Positions 1-11,699 are shown, counted from the first letter of the stretch. The stretch: DNA of 64,000 nt from Lepus europaeus (GCF_033115175.1 NC_084850.1:3161024-3225023); one strand, 5' to 3'. Notes: generated by a model from the letters alone, not told the origin. Program-made: numbers and translations.

Positions 1-352
1 TTTTTTTTTTTTTAAACAAGATGTATTTATGTATTTACTTGAAAGAGTTACACAGAGAGAGGAGAGGCGGGGGGGGGTGAGGGAGAGAGAGAGGTCTTCC
101 ATCTACTGGTTCACTCCCCAATTGGCCGAAATGGCCGAAACTGCACTGATCCAAAGCCAGGAGCAGGAGCTTCTTCCGAGTCTCTCACGCTGATGCAGGG
201 GCCCAAGGACTTGGGCCATCTTCCACTGCTTTCCCAGGCCGTAGCAGGGAGCTGGATTGGAAGAGGAGCAGCCAGGACTAGAACCAGCACCCATATGGGA
301 TGCCGACACTACAGGCCAGGGCATTAACCCGCTGCACCATAGCACTGGCCCC
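1..352 (-). repeat. C-repeat SINE (full length)
   Basis: Lagomorph tRNA-derived SINE in reverse orientation. It starts with a poly-T run (the A-rich tail) at the window edge. The GA-rich tract, the central body with the complement of the CTTGGGCC motif, and the tRNA-like head ending in GCACTGGCCCC follow. The left duplication is outside the window. Confidence 0.9.
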
Positions 353-555
353 TCTGGGTCTGTTTTGAAACACACACACTACCACCTCCTCCGACAGGCT
401 AGGTTTGGGGCTCTGCTCCCACAACAGTATTTCAGTCCTTATGCTCATTAATTCATGAAGCAGTGACGGAGGCAGCATGCGCAAAACCCTGTTTGTCTTT
501 GTCCCTGCCTTCTTGGCAGCCAGAGCTTCTCCTTTATGACAAAGTACACGTTTTA

Positions 556-856
556 CTTTTAAAATATATATTTATTTCATTTATATGAAAGGCAGAGAGA
601 CAAAGAGATCTCCTATCCTCCGGTTCACTCTCTAGATGCCTACAACAGCTAGGACTGGGGCTTAGGCAAGCCAAAGCCAGGATCCTAGAACTCAGTTTAA
701 GTTTTCCACATGGGTAGCAGGAACTCATGTACTTGGGCCATGACCTCCCAGGGTGCACATTTGCAAGGAGCTGGAATGGAGAGTAGAGAAGAGACTGGAA
801 CTCAGGCACTCTGATACGGGAGGTGACAACCGAACTGCTGTGCCAAATGTTGGCCT
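556..856 (-). repeat. C-repeat SINE, old diverged copy
   Basis: Reverse C repeat with many substitutions. Flanking 16-base duplications at 540-555 and 857-872 differ at two positions (CAAAGTACACGTTTTA versus CAAAGCACACATTTTA), which fits an old insertion. Confidence 0.8.
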
Positions 857-1050
857 CAAAGCACACATTTTAGAAGGCACTTGCACTGTGAGTTACATTG
901 CTGCAGATCTTGGTGATGCCTTTGAGATTGTGTTTGACTGTCCTTGCCACTCTGCTAGCGTCCCCATGCTCTATTAGTACATTGGCATCTGAGACCACAT
1001 GTTCTGTTCTTTACCCCTTTCCTGAGAATGACAGGGTGTCTTTGTGCTTC

Positions 1051-1384
1051 TTTTTCTTTTTTAACATTTATTTATTTTATTTGAAAGACAGAGAGAAAGG
1101 GAGAGACAGAGAGAGAGAAAGATCTTTCATCTGCTAGTTCACTCCCCAAATGCCCACTACAGATGGGACTGGGCCAAGATGAAGCCAGGAGCCAGGAGCT
1201 TCATCTGGATCTCCCGTGTGGGTGACAGAGGCTTAAGTGCTTGGGCCATCCTCTGTTGCTTTTCCCAGGTCATTAATAGGGAAATGAATAGGAAGTGGAG
1301 TAGCCCGTATGTGAACTGGCACCCATATGGGATGCTGGTGTTGCAGACAGCACCTTAACACACTACACCACAATACCACCCCCA
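1051..1384 (-). repeat. C-repeat SINE
   Basis: Reverse C repeat, from the T-rich tail through the TTTATTTTATTTGAAAG motif and GA tract to the tRNA-like head. No convincing target-site duplication seen. Confidence 0.85.
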
Positions 1385-1584
1385 GCTAATTTTTCTTTTT
1401 CTCTGCCATATTCAATGTTCTCTGAAGTGTTCTTGCTTAGAGAACAATTGAGGTATTCCATCTCTACTTCCTTCCACTTTGTTATATAAAGCCCTGTTGA
1501 TTACAGCAGTAAATCTCTAGGCACTCACTCGTTGAACTAACATTGGTATGGAACCCAGCTCCACCATGTGTGCTTTCATAAGTA

Positions 1585-1700
1585 TAGAAATTGGCAATGA
1601 GGAGACTGACCAGGTCCCTCCCATAATGGAATTCCATTCTAGTGGGGAAAACTGATAATCAAAAAGCAACTGCACAGTACTAATTTATCATCACCTTAAT
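1585..1700 (+). repeat. L2 LINE fragment (probable)
   Basis: Resembles the L2 3' region: a GTCCCTCCC...ATTCCATTCTAGTGGGG stretch followed by an A-rich part. Remote similarity judged by eye. Confidence 0.4.
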
Positions 1701-1816
1701 AAGCTGCCATGGAGGAGAATGGGGTTATATCTAAACCCTTACCCATCTAGCCATAGTATAGTTAAAGTGTACTCTTTCACAACACCAGATGCATTTTCCT
1801 ATGTGAACCTCTGTTC

Positions 1817-2126
1817 ATTTTTAAAAGAGATACACAGAGAGAAGAAGATATACACACAGAAAGAGAGATCATCCATGAATGGGTTCACTCCCCAAATGGT
1901 GCAATGGCCAGGGCTTGGCTGGGCTGAAGCCAGGAGCCAGAAGCTTCATCCAGGTCTTCCTCGTGGGTGCAAGGACCCAAATACTGGGGCCATCCTCTGC
2001 TTCTTACCCGGCACATTAGTAGGGAGCTGGATCAGAAGTGGAGCAGCTGGAACTCAAATCGGCGCCCATATGGGATGCCAGTGTTGCAGGTGATGGCTTC
2101 ACCTGCTACACCACAGTGCTAGCCTT
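1817..2126 (-). repeat. C-repeat SINE
   Basis: Reverse C repeat with shortened tail and GA tract. The body retains the complement of TCCTGGCTTC and CCCATATGGGATGCCAG, and the head ends in CACAGTGCTAGCC. Confidence 0.85.
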
Positions 2127-2565
2127 GCTTCTATTCTTCAAGCTTGAAGAAGTAATGAAAACAGCATACATGTCTCTAATCCTTCAAACTAAGCCCATAG
2201 TATACTCAGCTCCCAAAAGTCTCCATTGATACTGTGGCAATAAAGATGCTCTCCAGAAGGAAACTGGTTCTGGAGCAGTGAAGGTCTCTGAACAAATTCA
2301 GCCAGGCCCTTCCCAGGAGGTCTCTGGAAGGCTGACCTTAATGGGCTTGGCCTCCATCCTCTGGGACCAGTGCGCTCATCCCTTGTCCCCTGACTCAATC
2401 TCCCCTTCTCTGTGTCTTCTCCTGACCGCTTCTGACAGCCTCGCCTCACCTGGCCTCCAAGCCTCTTGTCTTATAAGATGCATGGGGCCTTTTGTCTCCT
2501 CCTTTGATTTTTCATAAATGCAGCTACTGCTAGTCTGGCACCCAAGACCCTACTCTGCTCTCAAG
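2127..2565. other. Unique spacer, no gene recognised
   Basis: About 440 bp of non-repetitive sequence between two SINEs. Open frames here are short (86 codons or fewer) and resemble no protein I recognise. Confidence 0.5.
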
Positions 2566-2580
2566 AGCTGTGGCCAGAGG

Positions 2581-2911
2581 CCAGCACAGTGGCATAGTGC
2601 CACCTGCAGCGCCAGTATCCCTTATGTGTGCTGGTCCATGTCCTGGCTGCTCCACTTCTGATCCAGCTCCCTGGGAATGACCTTAGAAAAGCAGCAGAAG
2701 ATGGCCCAAGTGCTTGGGCTCCTTCCTCCAACATAGGAGATGTGGGATGAAGCGCCTGGCTCCTGGCTCCTGGCTCCTGGCTCCTGGCTTTGGCCTGTCC
2801 CAGCCCTGGCTAGTGTGGCCATCTGGGAAGTGAATCAGTGGATGGAAGATCCCTCTCTCTCTCTTCCTTTCTCTCTGTAACTGTCTTTCAAAATAAATCT
2901 TTAAGAAAGAA
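2581..2911 (+). repeat. C-repeat SINE
   Basis: Forward C repeat, with GGCTCCT locally repeated four times. Flanked by 15-base duplications AGCTGTGGCCAGAGG (2566-2580) and AGCTGCAGCCAGAGG (2912-2926), two mismatches. Confidence 0.88.
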
Positions 2912-2926
2912 AGCTGCAGCCAGAGG

Positions 2927-3826
2927 CACAACGTCCCCTCCTCACCTGGCCTCTCTGAGTTGGGGTCTCTCAGCACAGCTCCTTCCCAAGCCGGCTGTCT
3001 CTCCCCTGTTAGCACTACCATCCCCATTGATGGCCCCAAGCACAGACTTGCTGATTCACACCTGCAGGGCCAGGCCCCTCAGTTGTGGTGTTCTCAGTCT
3101 TTCTAATCCCCATACCACACGCTTTATCCATCCATTGTGTACAGCCTCTGCCAGAGCTACATAGCTCTCCAATAACCGTGGCTCAATTGCCCACACAATG
3201 TGTCATGCATCCTCTCCATTCCCTCCCAGAAGCCAAAGCAAGAGTGTCTTGTGAGAAAGCAAGAAGTCTGTGGTGGTCCAGGCTGCTGGGTGGCCAAGCA
3301 AAATAGGCATGTGACTGTCCTTTGATTTTAGTAACATGAAGATCACTGGTGTCGTTGTCCAGAACAACTGTTTGGGATGATGGGATGGAAAGCTGACTGT
3401 ACAGGATGGTGGAACTGTAGGGGTGGCAGTAGGGAACAAGACTGAAGATAACTCTTTTGAGACATTTATGAATGCTGGAGAGAGTGAGTAGCAGCTAAAA
3501 ATGGATATGAAGTTAATGAGAAGGATTTTTCTTTTTTATGAGAAGAGACACTTGAGCATGTTTAAATGCTATGTGAGAGAATGTGGTTGAAAGAATATAC
3601 ATGAATGCTGAAGTTCTGTTGGTGATGCACAGCAGTGAGCTCAAAAGCTCTCAGAGGAGATGGGCATTGCTGCCCTCAAAACAGAGCTTGACAAGTGGCC
3701 TGATGCCTGCAGGAGGGGATGATGCTTGGCAGCAGCAGTAGGTATGGGTTGAGGAGATGCACAGGGTAAATCACCCTGCCACCATCAACCTCAACTGTGG
3801 AGTGCTGAAGACGGAACTTAGTACCT
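2927..3826. other. Unique 0.9-kb spacer
   Basis: No recognisable repeat, exon or RNA gene. The left half is C/T-rich and the right half A/G-rich. The open frames crossing it partly read the preceding SINE. Confidence 0.45.
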
Positions 3827-4222
3827 CCGTGCTTGGCATAGTGATGTAACAGGTTAAGCTGCTGCCTACAATGCTAGAATCCCATATGAGCAACAGTTCC
3901 ACCCCAGCTGCTCCACTTCTGATACAGCTTCCTGCCAATGGCTCAGGAAAGCGGCAGAAAGTGCCCCAAGTCCTTGAGAGACCCAGATGAAGCTCCTGGC
4001 TCCTGGCTTCTGCCTGGCCCAGCACTGCCCAGTGTGGTCAATTTGGGGAGTGAACCAGCAGATGGAAGATTTCTCTCTCTCTCTCCCCCTCCCCTTCCCC
4101 CTCTCCCTCTTCTTCTCCCTCTCCCTCCCTCCCTCCCCCCCTCTCTCCTTCTCTCTCCCTCCCTCTCTTTGTAACTCTGCCTTTAAAATAAATAAAATAA
4201 ATCTTTCTAAAAAAAAAAAAGA
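3827..4222 (+). repeat. C-repeat SINE with expanded pyrimidine tract
   Basis: Forward C repeat. Its CT tract has grown into about 100 bases of CT/CCCT-rich sequence (4074-4170) before the AATAAATAAATC-type tail. Confidence 0.85.
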
Positions 4223-4619
4223 AAGTGATACCTCAGTCTGAATATGCGCTTGTAGCACAAGCCCAAGGGCCAATGGTGGGTATCAGAGTTCTGAATTCAT
4301 CAGGTGTCCATTGAGTGAGAACAATACTGTTCTGGCAGTCTGATCTTAATGCTACCAAAGAAGTGTTGCACTAATAGCAGAAGGCATTCTCTCTCCAGAC
4401 CCACCTTCCATGGTCCCACCATCATGCCTGGGGACAACCCAAAATTCCTAAAGCTCCTCCTGGCATCTGGTCAACCTCTTAGGTGGACCATAAGGTCAGA
4501 GAATGTCCTTAGGGGAAAAATGGGGGTTGAGACCTATGAGGTTCTTGGTCCAGGCTCAGAGTTCTCTGCATGGATAACACTTGCCCCTGATTGGACCCAG
4601 GCATTGGGTAAAGACTTAG
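4223..4619. other. Unique spacer
   Basis: About 400 bp with one 94-codon open frame that resembles no known protein. No splice-site pair or RNA feature recognised. Confidence 0.4.
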
Positions 4620-4632
4620 AAAGCAGCACATA

Positions 4633-4988
4633 GGGGCCAGCACTGTGGTGCAGCAGGTTAAAGCCCTGGCCTGGAGCGCCAGCATCCCATATGGGTGCCG
4701 GTTCTAGTCTTGACTGCTCCATTTCCAATACAGCTCTCTGCTATGGCCTGGGAAAGGTGGAACATGGCCCAAGTCCTAGAGCCCCTGCACTCACATGGGA
4801 GACCCAGGAGAAGATCCTGGCTCCTGGCTTCGGATTGGTGCATCTCCAGCCATTGTGGCCATCTGGGGAGTGAACCAACAGATGGAAGACCTCTCTCTCT
4901 GTCTCTGTCTCTCTCTCTGTCTCTCTCTCTCTCTCTCTCCATATCTCTGTCTTTCAAATAAATAAAATAAAGCTTTAAAAAAATAAAG
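4633..4988 (+). repeat. C-repeat SINE
   Basis: Forward C repeat beginning GGGGCCAGCACTGTGG, ending in AATAAAATAAAGC plus A-rich tail. Imperfect flanking duplication AAAGCAGCACATA (4620-4632) and AAACAGCATATA (4990-5001). Confidence 0.9.
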
Positions 4989-5001
4989 AAAACAGCATAT
5001 A

Positions 5002-5479
5002 AAGACTCCAAAGCATGGAGCTTCCTTAGACATGGGTTCAGAGCACAGACTATGAACAGCAATAGAATAAATGATGGAGCATGAGGGGTTGGATCTGGAG
5101 AGGAGGAGAAGTAAAGGCAGGAGGGAGCCAATAGACAGGAATACTGAAGGGTCATTGGTTGAAAGTACGAATAAAGTGGAATAGTTCATATGATGGGAAT
5201 AAATGCCCCACAAGCTGGAAGACTTAAGAAGGTCAGGTAGTAGTACATAATCCAATGAATTTGTGAAGCCAGAGCAGGTGTGACTGACGACAACCTACAG
5301 GATCATCATGGCTGAGTTGGGTAGATGAGGGTACTGCAGATGAAGAGTTCGGGAAGCTGAGGCCTGGGTGCATCCTCACAGATGCCAAGATCACACACGT
5401 GACAGCATGGAAGGAAAGACTACAAAAGAGGAGACAGCCATTAGGGAATGAGAGGAGGTGATGACTGAGGAGGGCGGCA
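5002..5479. other. Unique purine-rich spacer
   Basis: About 480 bp of A/G-rich single-copy sequence between SINEs. I see no exon or RNA gene in it. Confidence 0.4.
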
Positions 5480-5493
5480 GGGCTTTCAGATTT

Positions 5494-5831
5494 TTTTTTT
5501 TTTTTGACAGGCAGAGTGGACAGTGAGAGAGAGACAGAGAGAAAGGTCTTCCTTTTGCCGTTGGTTCACCCTCCAATGGCCACCGCGGTAGCGCGCTGTG
5601 GCCGGCACACCGCGCTGATCCGATGGCAGGAGCCAGGTGCTTCTCCTGGTCTCCCATGGGGTGCAGGACCCAAGCACTTGGGCCATCCTCCACTGCACTC
5701 CCTGGCCACAGCAGAGAGCTGGCCTGGAAGAGGGGCAACCGGGACAGGATTGGTGCCCCGACCGGGACTAGAACCCGGTGTGCCGGCGCCGCAAGGTGGA
5801 GGATTAGCCTAATGAGCCGCGGCACCGGCCC
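5494..5831 (-). repeat. Young C-repeat SINE, GCCGGCGCC variant
   Basis: Reverse copy of the younger variant: TTTGACAGGCAGAGTGGAC after the tail, GGGGCAACCGGGACAGGAT in the body, and a head ending GGCACCGGCC. Many CpGs are intact. A perfect 14-15 base duplication GGGCTTTCAGATTTT flanks it (from 5480 and 5832-5846). Confidence 0.93.
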
Positions 5832-6067
5832 GGGCTTTCAGATTTTATAACTTCCAGTTTAATGGTTCCAAAGAGAAAAAGCCACCAGCCATTCATGCAG
5901 TGAACAAGCATCCATGAAGTACCTAAGACGGAATATCTGAATGAGGCACTATCATTTCTCTCTCACTTAATTTTCTACTTGTTGAGTACAGGAAGCTAAT
6001 TAAATGTTTGTCTAATTACCAAATAACTTTCAGGCACTCTGTTAATACTGACTTAAATCACAAACAA

Positions 6068-6330
6068 GGGGCATATGTTTGCCACAGAGGTTAAGATGCC
6101 ATTTGGGATGCCCACATCCAATATCATGGTACATGGGTTCAGGTCCCATCTGCAGCTCCTAACTATAGCTTTCTGCTAATGCTCACTCGGGGACACAGCA
6201 GTTGATGGCTCAAGTGGTTTGGTTCCTGCCACACATGTGGGAGAGCTGGGCCAAGTTCCCAGCTCCCAGAGTAAACCAGCAAATGATAGGTTTCTTTCTC
6301 CCCTATGCTCAAGAAAATAAATTAATATAA
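6068..6330 (+). repeat. Old C-repeat/SINE relic
   Basis: Strongly diverged forward SINE with a recognisable head (GGGGCATATG...GGTTAAGATGCC), middle and an AAATAAATTAATATAAAAATG tail. No duplication seen. Probably an early C-repeat subfamily. Confidence 0.6.
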
Positions 6331-6399
6331 AAATGTTTAAAATGTGGATAAGATGTAAGCTGCTCACAATAGAACAGGGAAAAAGAAAGGGTGGCACAC

Positions 6400-6590
6400 A
6401 CTTGTTAAGACCTGGGCATATGCAGAGTGCGTTCCCTACACCTATCATTCTGTGCTGTGGACAAGGCAAAGATTATGTCCTACATTTCCCATATGAGAAA
6501 ACAGGTTGGAGAACATGGAATGACTTGCCCAAGGCTACATGGTTCATGAGCATCAGAGGCAGTATTACAAATCCTCTCTTTCTGCCATTG
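6400..6590 (-). repeat. MIR fragment
   Basis: Reverse MIR signature: CCCATATGAGAAAACAGGTTGGAGAA, then GACTTGCCCAAGGCTACATGG. This matches the conserved MIR core in complement. Confidence 0.55.
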
Positions 6591-6802
6591 GTCTAATGAG
6601 CACCACTTTGACACCCTATGAAATACCCCTCTCTCAATGCCATGAACACACACTTTGGAGCAAGCTCTCTGGATCTGGGTTCTCGCTCCTCCTTTCCTGT
6701 ACAAAGCAATGCCCTCAAAGACTTCTCAGAGTCACTTTGCCCAGCAGATTTTAAACAGTGAGAATGAAGTGGGCAGGCATATAGGTTAAAATCGATTAGG
6801 TT

Positions 6803-7424
6803 TGTGAGCTGGAAGACCACGCCTTCACCACACCCCTGTGTGACCTCATGCCCTACCTGATACCTCTGCCATGCCCCTGTGTGACCTCATCCCCCTACCT
6901 GGCCACACCTGGGTGCCCATCAGCCAATCAGGTTAATTAACCACTACCCTTTGGAAGTGGGTTAAAAGCCAGGACACGGTGGGGCCCGCCCTGCTCTTCT
7001 TCCCTGGCCTCTTGTCAGGAGGGGGCTTGCTGTAGCCCTGCGCCTCCAGGCCATGTGCTCTAGGCTTCCTGGCCCAGACACAGGCCTAGATGCTCTTCCA
7101 CATGGCTGGTTCCTGGTGCTCGGTATGAACCCTTATTCACCTCTCTCTCTTATATAAAGCTCTCACTCTCCTATGCATCTTTCTCACTAAATAAAAGCTT
7201 AAAATGTACCATGGTGCCTCGTTTATCTGTGCCGGTATTTAGAATTCTTCTCTAAATATTAGGCAAGAACCCTCTTGGGCTTATTAATATCGGGGATTTA
7301 GTAATAAGCCCCATGGGCACCGTGATCTTGGCATCGTATGGCACCCCAAATTCCAGTAGCATATGTGTCACCCCAGATAGCATTTCTAGGGAACTTTAAG
7401 GGGCCACATTTTAGTGTAAATTTT
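6803..7424 (+). mobile_element. Endogenous retrovirus LTR (class I-like)
   Basis: About 620 bp with LTR architecture. It starts with TG, has a tandem duplicated enhancer-like unit around CCTGTGTGACCTCAT (about 6831 and 6873), an inverted CCAAT context (CAGCCAATCAGG), a TATA box TTATATAAAG near 7150 and a polyadenylation signal AATAAA near 7190, then a U5-like stretch. Just downstream, GGGGGTCTTGTCCG (7426-7439) resembles a tRNA-Pro primer-binding site of gammaretrovirus type. No gag, pol or env reading frame follows: within about 100 bp unique sequence and then a SINE begin. It is therefore a relic with at most the first bases of an internal region. Confidence 0.65.
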
Positions 7425-7519
7425 AGGGGGTCTTGTCCGATTTCAAGTACAACACATTCCATTTGAGAGTAACTTCAGCCCGCATTCAGAAGTCTAGAAG
7501 AACGTGATAAAACTGCTGT

Positions 7520-7855
7520 GGGGGTCAGCACTATTGCGCAGCAAGTTAAAGCCCCAGGATGCAGTGCTGGCATCCCATACGGGTATTGGTTCGAGTCCTG
7601 GCAGCTCCTCTTCTGATCCAGCTCTCTGCTGTAGCCTGGGAAAGCAGTAGAGGATGACCCAACTCTTTTGGCCCCTGCACCCATGTGGGAGACCTGGAGG
7701 AAGCTCCTGGCTCTTGGCTTTGGATCAGCTCAGCTCTGGCTGTTGCGGCCATCTGGGGAGTGAACCAGCAGAATGGAAGACCTCTCTTTCGGGCTCTACC
7801 TCTCTCTGTAACTCTGTCTTTCAAATAAATAAAATAAATCTTTAAAAAACAAACT
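7520..7855 (+). repeat. C-repeat SINE with intact B box
   Basis: Forward C repeat. It keeps the Pol III B box GGTTCGAGTCC (7588-7598) of the tRNA-like head, which is mutated in most copies in this window. The tail is AAATAAATAAAATAAATC. Confidence 0.9.
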
Positions 7856-9263
7856 GCTTCAAATTCTCTTGCTCTGAGTCTCATTTTCCTTAGCTTTTTT
7901 GCCCTCCTAAGCCCCCAAGTTGACCATACATGTTGTATTTAGCAAAGTGCTGCCCACAGAACAGGCATTTAAAGCACAGGCTTTAGAGGTTGCGAAGCAA
8001 CGTATGGTATTTTGGGGGGAAAAACTGCATGTCCGCAGGAAAGTTTGCCTTTCACTGAACCAAGTGTTTCCTCTTGCATTCTCCTGGACCTGCTTTCAAA
8101 CTCTGTTCTTTGTTGTTTTACAAAAAGATTGTTTCTTCATTAGCCTGTAAAGCGCGCTGATAATAGACTCTGGAATTCCTTAAGAGCTGTGTGGTGGGAG
8201 GGGAGTGAGGTGAGAGGACCCTTGTGCTGTTAGCATCCTATCAAGGCACTCCCAGTCTTGTTTTGTACTTTCCAGTAATTAACATCCTACAAAAGTCAGT
8301 GATTAATCAATACCTTGGCCTGATATTTCCTATGTGGATTAGGCATAAAATCCCTCAGATTTGTAGTTTTCACTCTAAATAGATTAATTCACTTCTAAGA
8401 CACCAGTGTTACTTCCCAAGAATTTTCCAGGAGCAATGTGGGGGGTGGTTGTTTGAATAAGCAGTGTCTTGAAACTTTAATAAGACATTCATGGCTGGTG
8501 TGCTCTAGCAGCCTCCTAACTGGACTCCTCATCTCTCTTCGTCCCCAAGGGGAATCTTTGAGGGCTTCCCCTCACCTAGAGAATGAGATATGAGCTTCTT
8601 AACCTGGAGCATGGGGTTTCCTCAGACTGACTTGCATCTACTTTCCCTATTGCCTCGCTGCACATCCTCTCATGTGAAAGAAAAAAGAACAGCAACCCTG
8701 TTCTACCTCAGGAGCCTACGCAGGGAGTGTGGGAGAGCCAAAACTAAGTTCCCAGAAGGCCTCTGGACCTTGAGTGACCAGTACCCCAGTCCATGGCCAG
8801 TATCTCAGCGGTGTACTGAGTTCTCTTGCCCTCAATCCTGACTGAGAATCGAAGGCAGCATATCACTTCTCAGAGAAGGATGCTGACTAGCAAATGTGCA
8901 GAAAGCAATGAAAGCACAAATCAAACGGCAGATCGGCTACGGAATGCACGGAATATAGGGCTTGGTCTTAACTCCAATGACTCATCACCAATTCTCCTGT
9001 CTGGAAGAACTTAGGAGAGTACCCCAGCCTCTTAAATACTTGACCTGTAACTTAGAGCCGATTCAAGTTGTGGCAGCTGCCAGGTGTGGTAGACTCCACA
9101 AGCAATTCTTAGAAACTGCATTGAGGTCTGCTTTCAAAGTACTTGTCTTTGGCTCCAGACTACCCTTCTCTTCCATCTCTCATGAATACTTCCATTTTCA
9201 AGAACCTTGATGCTCGAGCCTTCCTTTTATATCTAGACACATGGGGATAAAAGTTCTTCTGTA
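7856..9263. other. Unique 1.4-kb region
   Basis: Longest repeat-free stretch of the first 10 kb. The longest open frame is 83 codons (8590-8841), without a recognisable domain. It contains GATTAATCAATACC and TAAATAGATTAATTCAC motifs (homeodomain-type sites) at 8300-8390, but nothing decisive. Confidence 0.4.
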
Positions 9264-9598
9264 GGGGCCAGCTCTGTGGCATAACAAGTAAAGCTGCCGC
9301 CTATGGCGCTGTTATCCCATATGGGCACTGGTTCTAGTCCTGGCTGCTCTTCTTCCGATCCAGCTCTCTGCTGTGGCCTGGGAAAGCAGTAGAAGATGGC
9401 CCAAGTCCTTGGGCCCCTGCACCCACATGGAAGACCCAGAAGAAGCTCCTGGCTCCTGGCTTGATATCTGCCCAGCTCTGGCTGTTGCAGACATCTGGGG
9501 AGAGAACCAGCGGATGGAAGATCTCTCTCTGCCACTGCCTCTGCTTCTCTGTAACTCTGCCTTTCAAGTAAATAAATAAATACTTTCTTTAAAAAAGT
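9264..9598 (+). repeat. C-repeat SINE
   Basis: Forward C repeat starting GGGGCCAGCTCTGTGG and ending in AAGTAAATAAATAAATAC. The preceding AAGTTCTTCTGTA partly recurs after the tail. Confidence 0.9.
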
Positions 9599-9721
9599 TC
9601 TAAGTCCTTCTGTAGCTGTTAACCAAAGGCTTCCCTAGTAACCACGTAGATGAGCTCTTTTCTGTGGTCCCACTAACTAAAGGATCCACTATGCCATAGT
9701 AATAAGCAAGCTAAAGTCAAG

Positions 9722-9746
9722 GTGTGTGTGTGTGTGTGTGTGTGTA
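9722..9746. repeat. (GT)n microsatellite
   Basis: Uninterrupted GT dinucleotide run of about 12 units. Confidence 0.95.
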
Positions 9747-10175
9747 ACAAGGTTGCCTTTCTGTCAGATCCTTAGCTGTCATTTTGGGCCTTGCCACACA
9801 GCCTCCAGGATAGGATTGTGAATGATCCCCAGCTAGACTTGTCTCTGGCTGTTGTATTAGTCTCACAACCTGGAAGACTGTGCCTGCCTGTGGGATCCGT
9901 ATACAGCACGCAGAGTGTGAAGCCACTGTGCATGGCTTCTGAGGTACTCTTGAAACAAGTACTTGCATGTTGGTGTATGAATTGCTCAACACCCATTTTT
10001 ATTATGGACAAATATTTGATTGAGAGAGGTAGGGGTCCAAAAGTGCTTCTCTCTTTCTTCTTTCTGTTCTCTTATTTGTGCTCTGGAAAGTTGAGTTTGC
10101 TGGATTTAAAATTATCTGAGGTGTCGCCCAGGGAATTAGGACTTGCTTAAGCAAGTCTTTACCTTGCTCCATTTC

Positions 10176-10500
10176 TTTTTATTATTATTATTTGACAGGT
10201 AGAGTTAGACAGTGAGAGAGAGAAAGACAGAGAGAAAGGTCTTCCTTCCGTTGGTTCACCCCCCAAATGGCCGCCACGGCCAGTGCACTGCGCAGATCCA
10301 AAGCCAGGAGCCAGGTACTTCCTCCTGGTCTCCCACATGGGTGCCGGGGCCCAAGCACCTGGGCCATCCACCACTGCACTCCCAGGCCATAGCAGAGAGC
10401 TGGCCTGGAAGAGGGGCAACCGGGACTAGAACCCGACGCCCATATGGGATGCCGGCGCCACAGGTGGAGGATTAGCCAAATGAGACACTGTGCCGGCCCC
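10176..10500 (-). repeat. Young C-repeat SINE
   Basis: Reverse copy of the GACAGG-box young variant. A perfect 15-base duplication ACCTTGCTCCATTTC lies at 10161-10175 and 10501-10515. The undamaged duplication and high CpG content indicate recent insertion. Confidence 0.95.
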
Positions 10501-10515
10501 ACCTTGCTCCATTTC

Positions 10516-11022
10516 AAGGATGATTCTTCAATCCAAATAATTTAACACATACCATTTTCTTTAAAATTTTAACTGAAAATGTTTCATTCTACTTCAGCAT
10601 CGGAATTACATCTAACTTGACTACAGCAAGGCAGAATAGGCAGAATTGAGATAATACAGTGCTCTATGCTTTAATGTGTCCAAGTTTTTTTTCTCTACAA
10701 GATGAGAAGATTCATTCCATTGCAAAGCATTAGACATAAGTCACAGGAAATGCAATTTCTCCTTTTCTCATACGTAAAGATATTTCCTCATGAAGAGGTA
10801 CACTTAACGTTGAAATCATAACACAAACCTGAAAATGGAAAAATAATAACCTTGAACTCTCAGAAGTGATAAATGGGGGAATTTCACACTCCCCAAACCA
10901 AAGCCTTTATTTTACAGAAGAGCAAACAGAAGCTTCAAGTGGGCCTTCCTCATCAAATAGCATACAACCGGTGAACGGTGATGCTAAGTCCTACAAAGTC
11001 TAATGCAGTCTTTTCTGCTAAA
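10516..11022. other. Unique AT-rich spacer
   Basis: About 500 bp, AT-rich, no recognisable gene or repeat. An A-rich motif CAAAGCCTTTATTTTACAGAAGAGC near 10900 looks like a worn MIR edge. Confidence 0.35.
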
Positions 11023-11035
11023 AATGTGAACTGAA

Positions 11036-11361
11036 AGGGCCAGCATTGTGGCGTAGTGGGTTAAGCCACTACCTGAGATGCTAGCATCCCATATAGGTGC
11101 CGGTTTGTGTTCTGCTGCTCCATTTGTGACCCAGGCCCCTGCTAATGTCCTGGAAAAATCAGTGGAAGATGGCCCAAGTGCTTGAGGCCCTGCACCCAGG
11201 TGGAAGACTCAGAGGAAGCTTCTGGCTCCTGGCTTTGGCTTGGCTCCATCTCAGCCATCGCAGGTATCTGGGAAGTAAACCAGTGGATGAAGATCTCTTT
11301 CTCTGTCTTTCCCTCTTTCTTTCTGTAACTCTGACTTTAAAATAAATAAATCTGTTTTTAG
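11036..11361 (+). repeat. C-repeat SINE
   Basis: Forward copy with a 13-base perfect duplication AATGTGAACTGAA at 11023-11035 and 11362-11374. Confidence 0.93.
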
Positions 11362-11430
11362 AATGTGAACTGAAGGCTTTACAGGAGAAATGATATGATG
11401 CCTGAGTTTGACTTCAAAACTATCCAATGC

Positions 11431-11699
11431 TATAACTAGTACTCAAACAGTATGTTTCACTTTGTGTTTCTATGTGGGTGCAAACTGTTGAAATCTTTAT
11501 ACTAAATTGATCTTCTGTATATAAAGAGAATTGAAAATGAATCTTGATGCTAATGGAAGGGGAGAGGGATCGGGAGAGGGGAGGGTTGTGGGTGGGAGGG
11601 AAGTTATGGGAGGGGGAAGCCATAGTAATCCATAATCTGTACACTGGAAATTTATATTCATTAAATAACAGTTAAAAAAATAAAGAAACCAAAAAAAAA
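11431..11699 (+). mobile_element. 5'-truncated rabbit L1 (3' end only)
   Basis: A 269-bp L1 3' UTR tail with the G-rich GGGAGAGGGATCGGGAGAGG stretch and the end GGAAATTTATATTCATTAAATAACAG plus poly-A. The 15-base duplication AAAACTATCCAATGC flanks it (11416-11430, 11700-11714). Near-identical in layout to the 3' end of the copy at 52347-53276. Confidence 0.92.

Noticed and set aside
7588..7598. tRNA gene at a perfect B box
   Set aside because: The B box belongs to the tRNA-like head of a C-repeat SINE; there is no cloverleaf around it.
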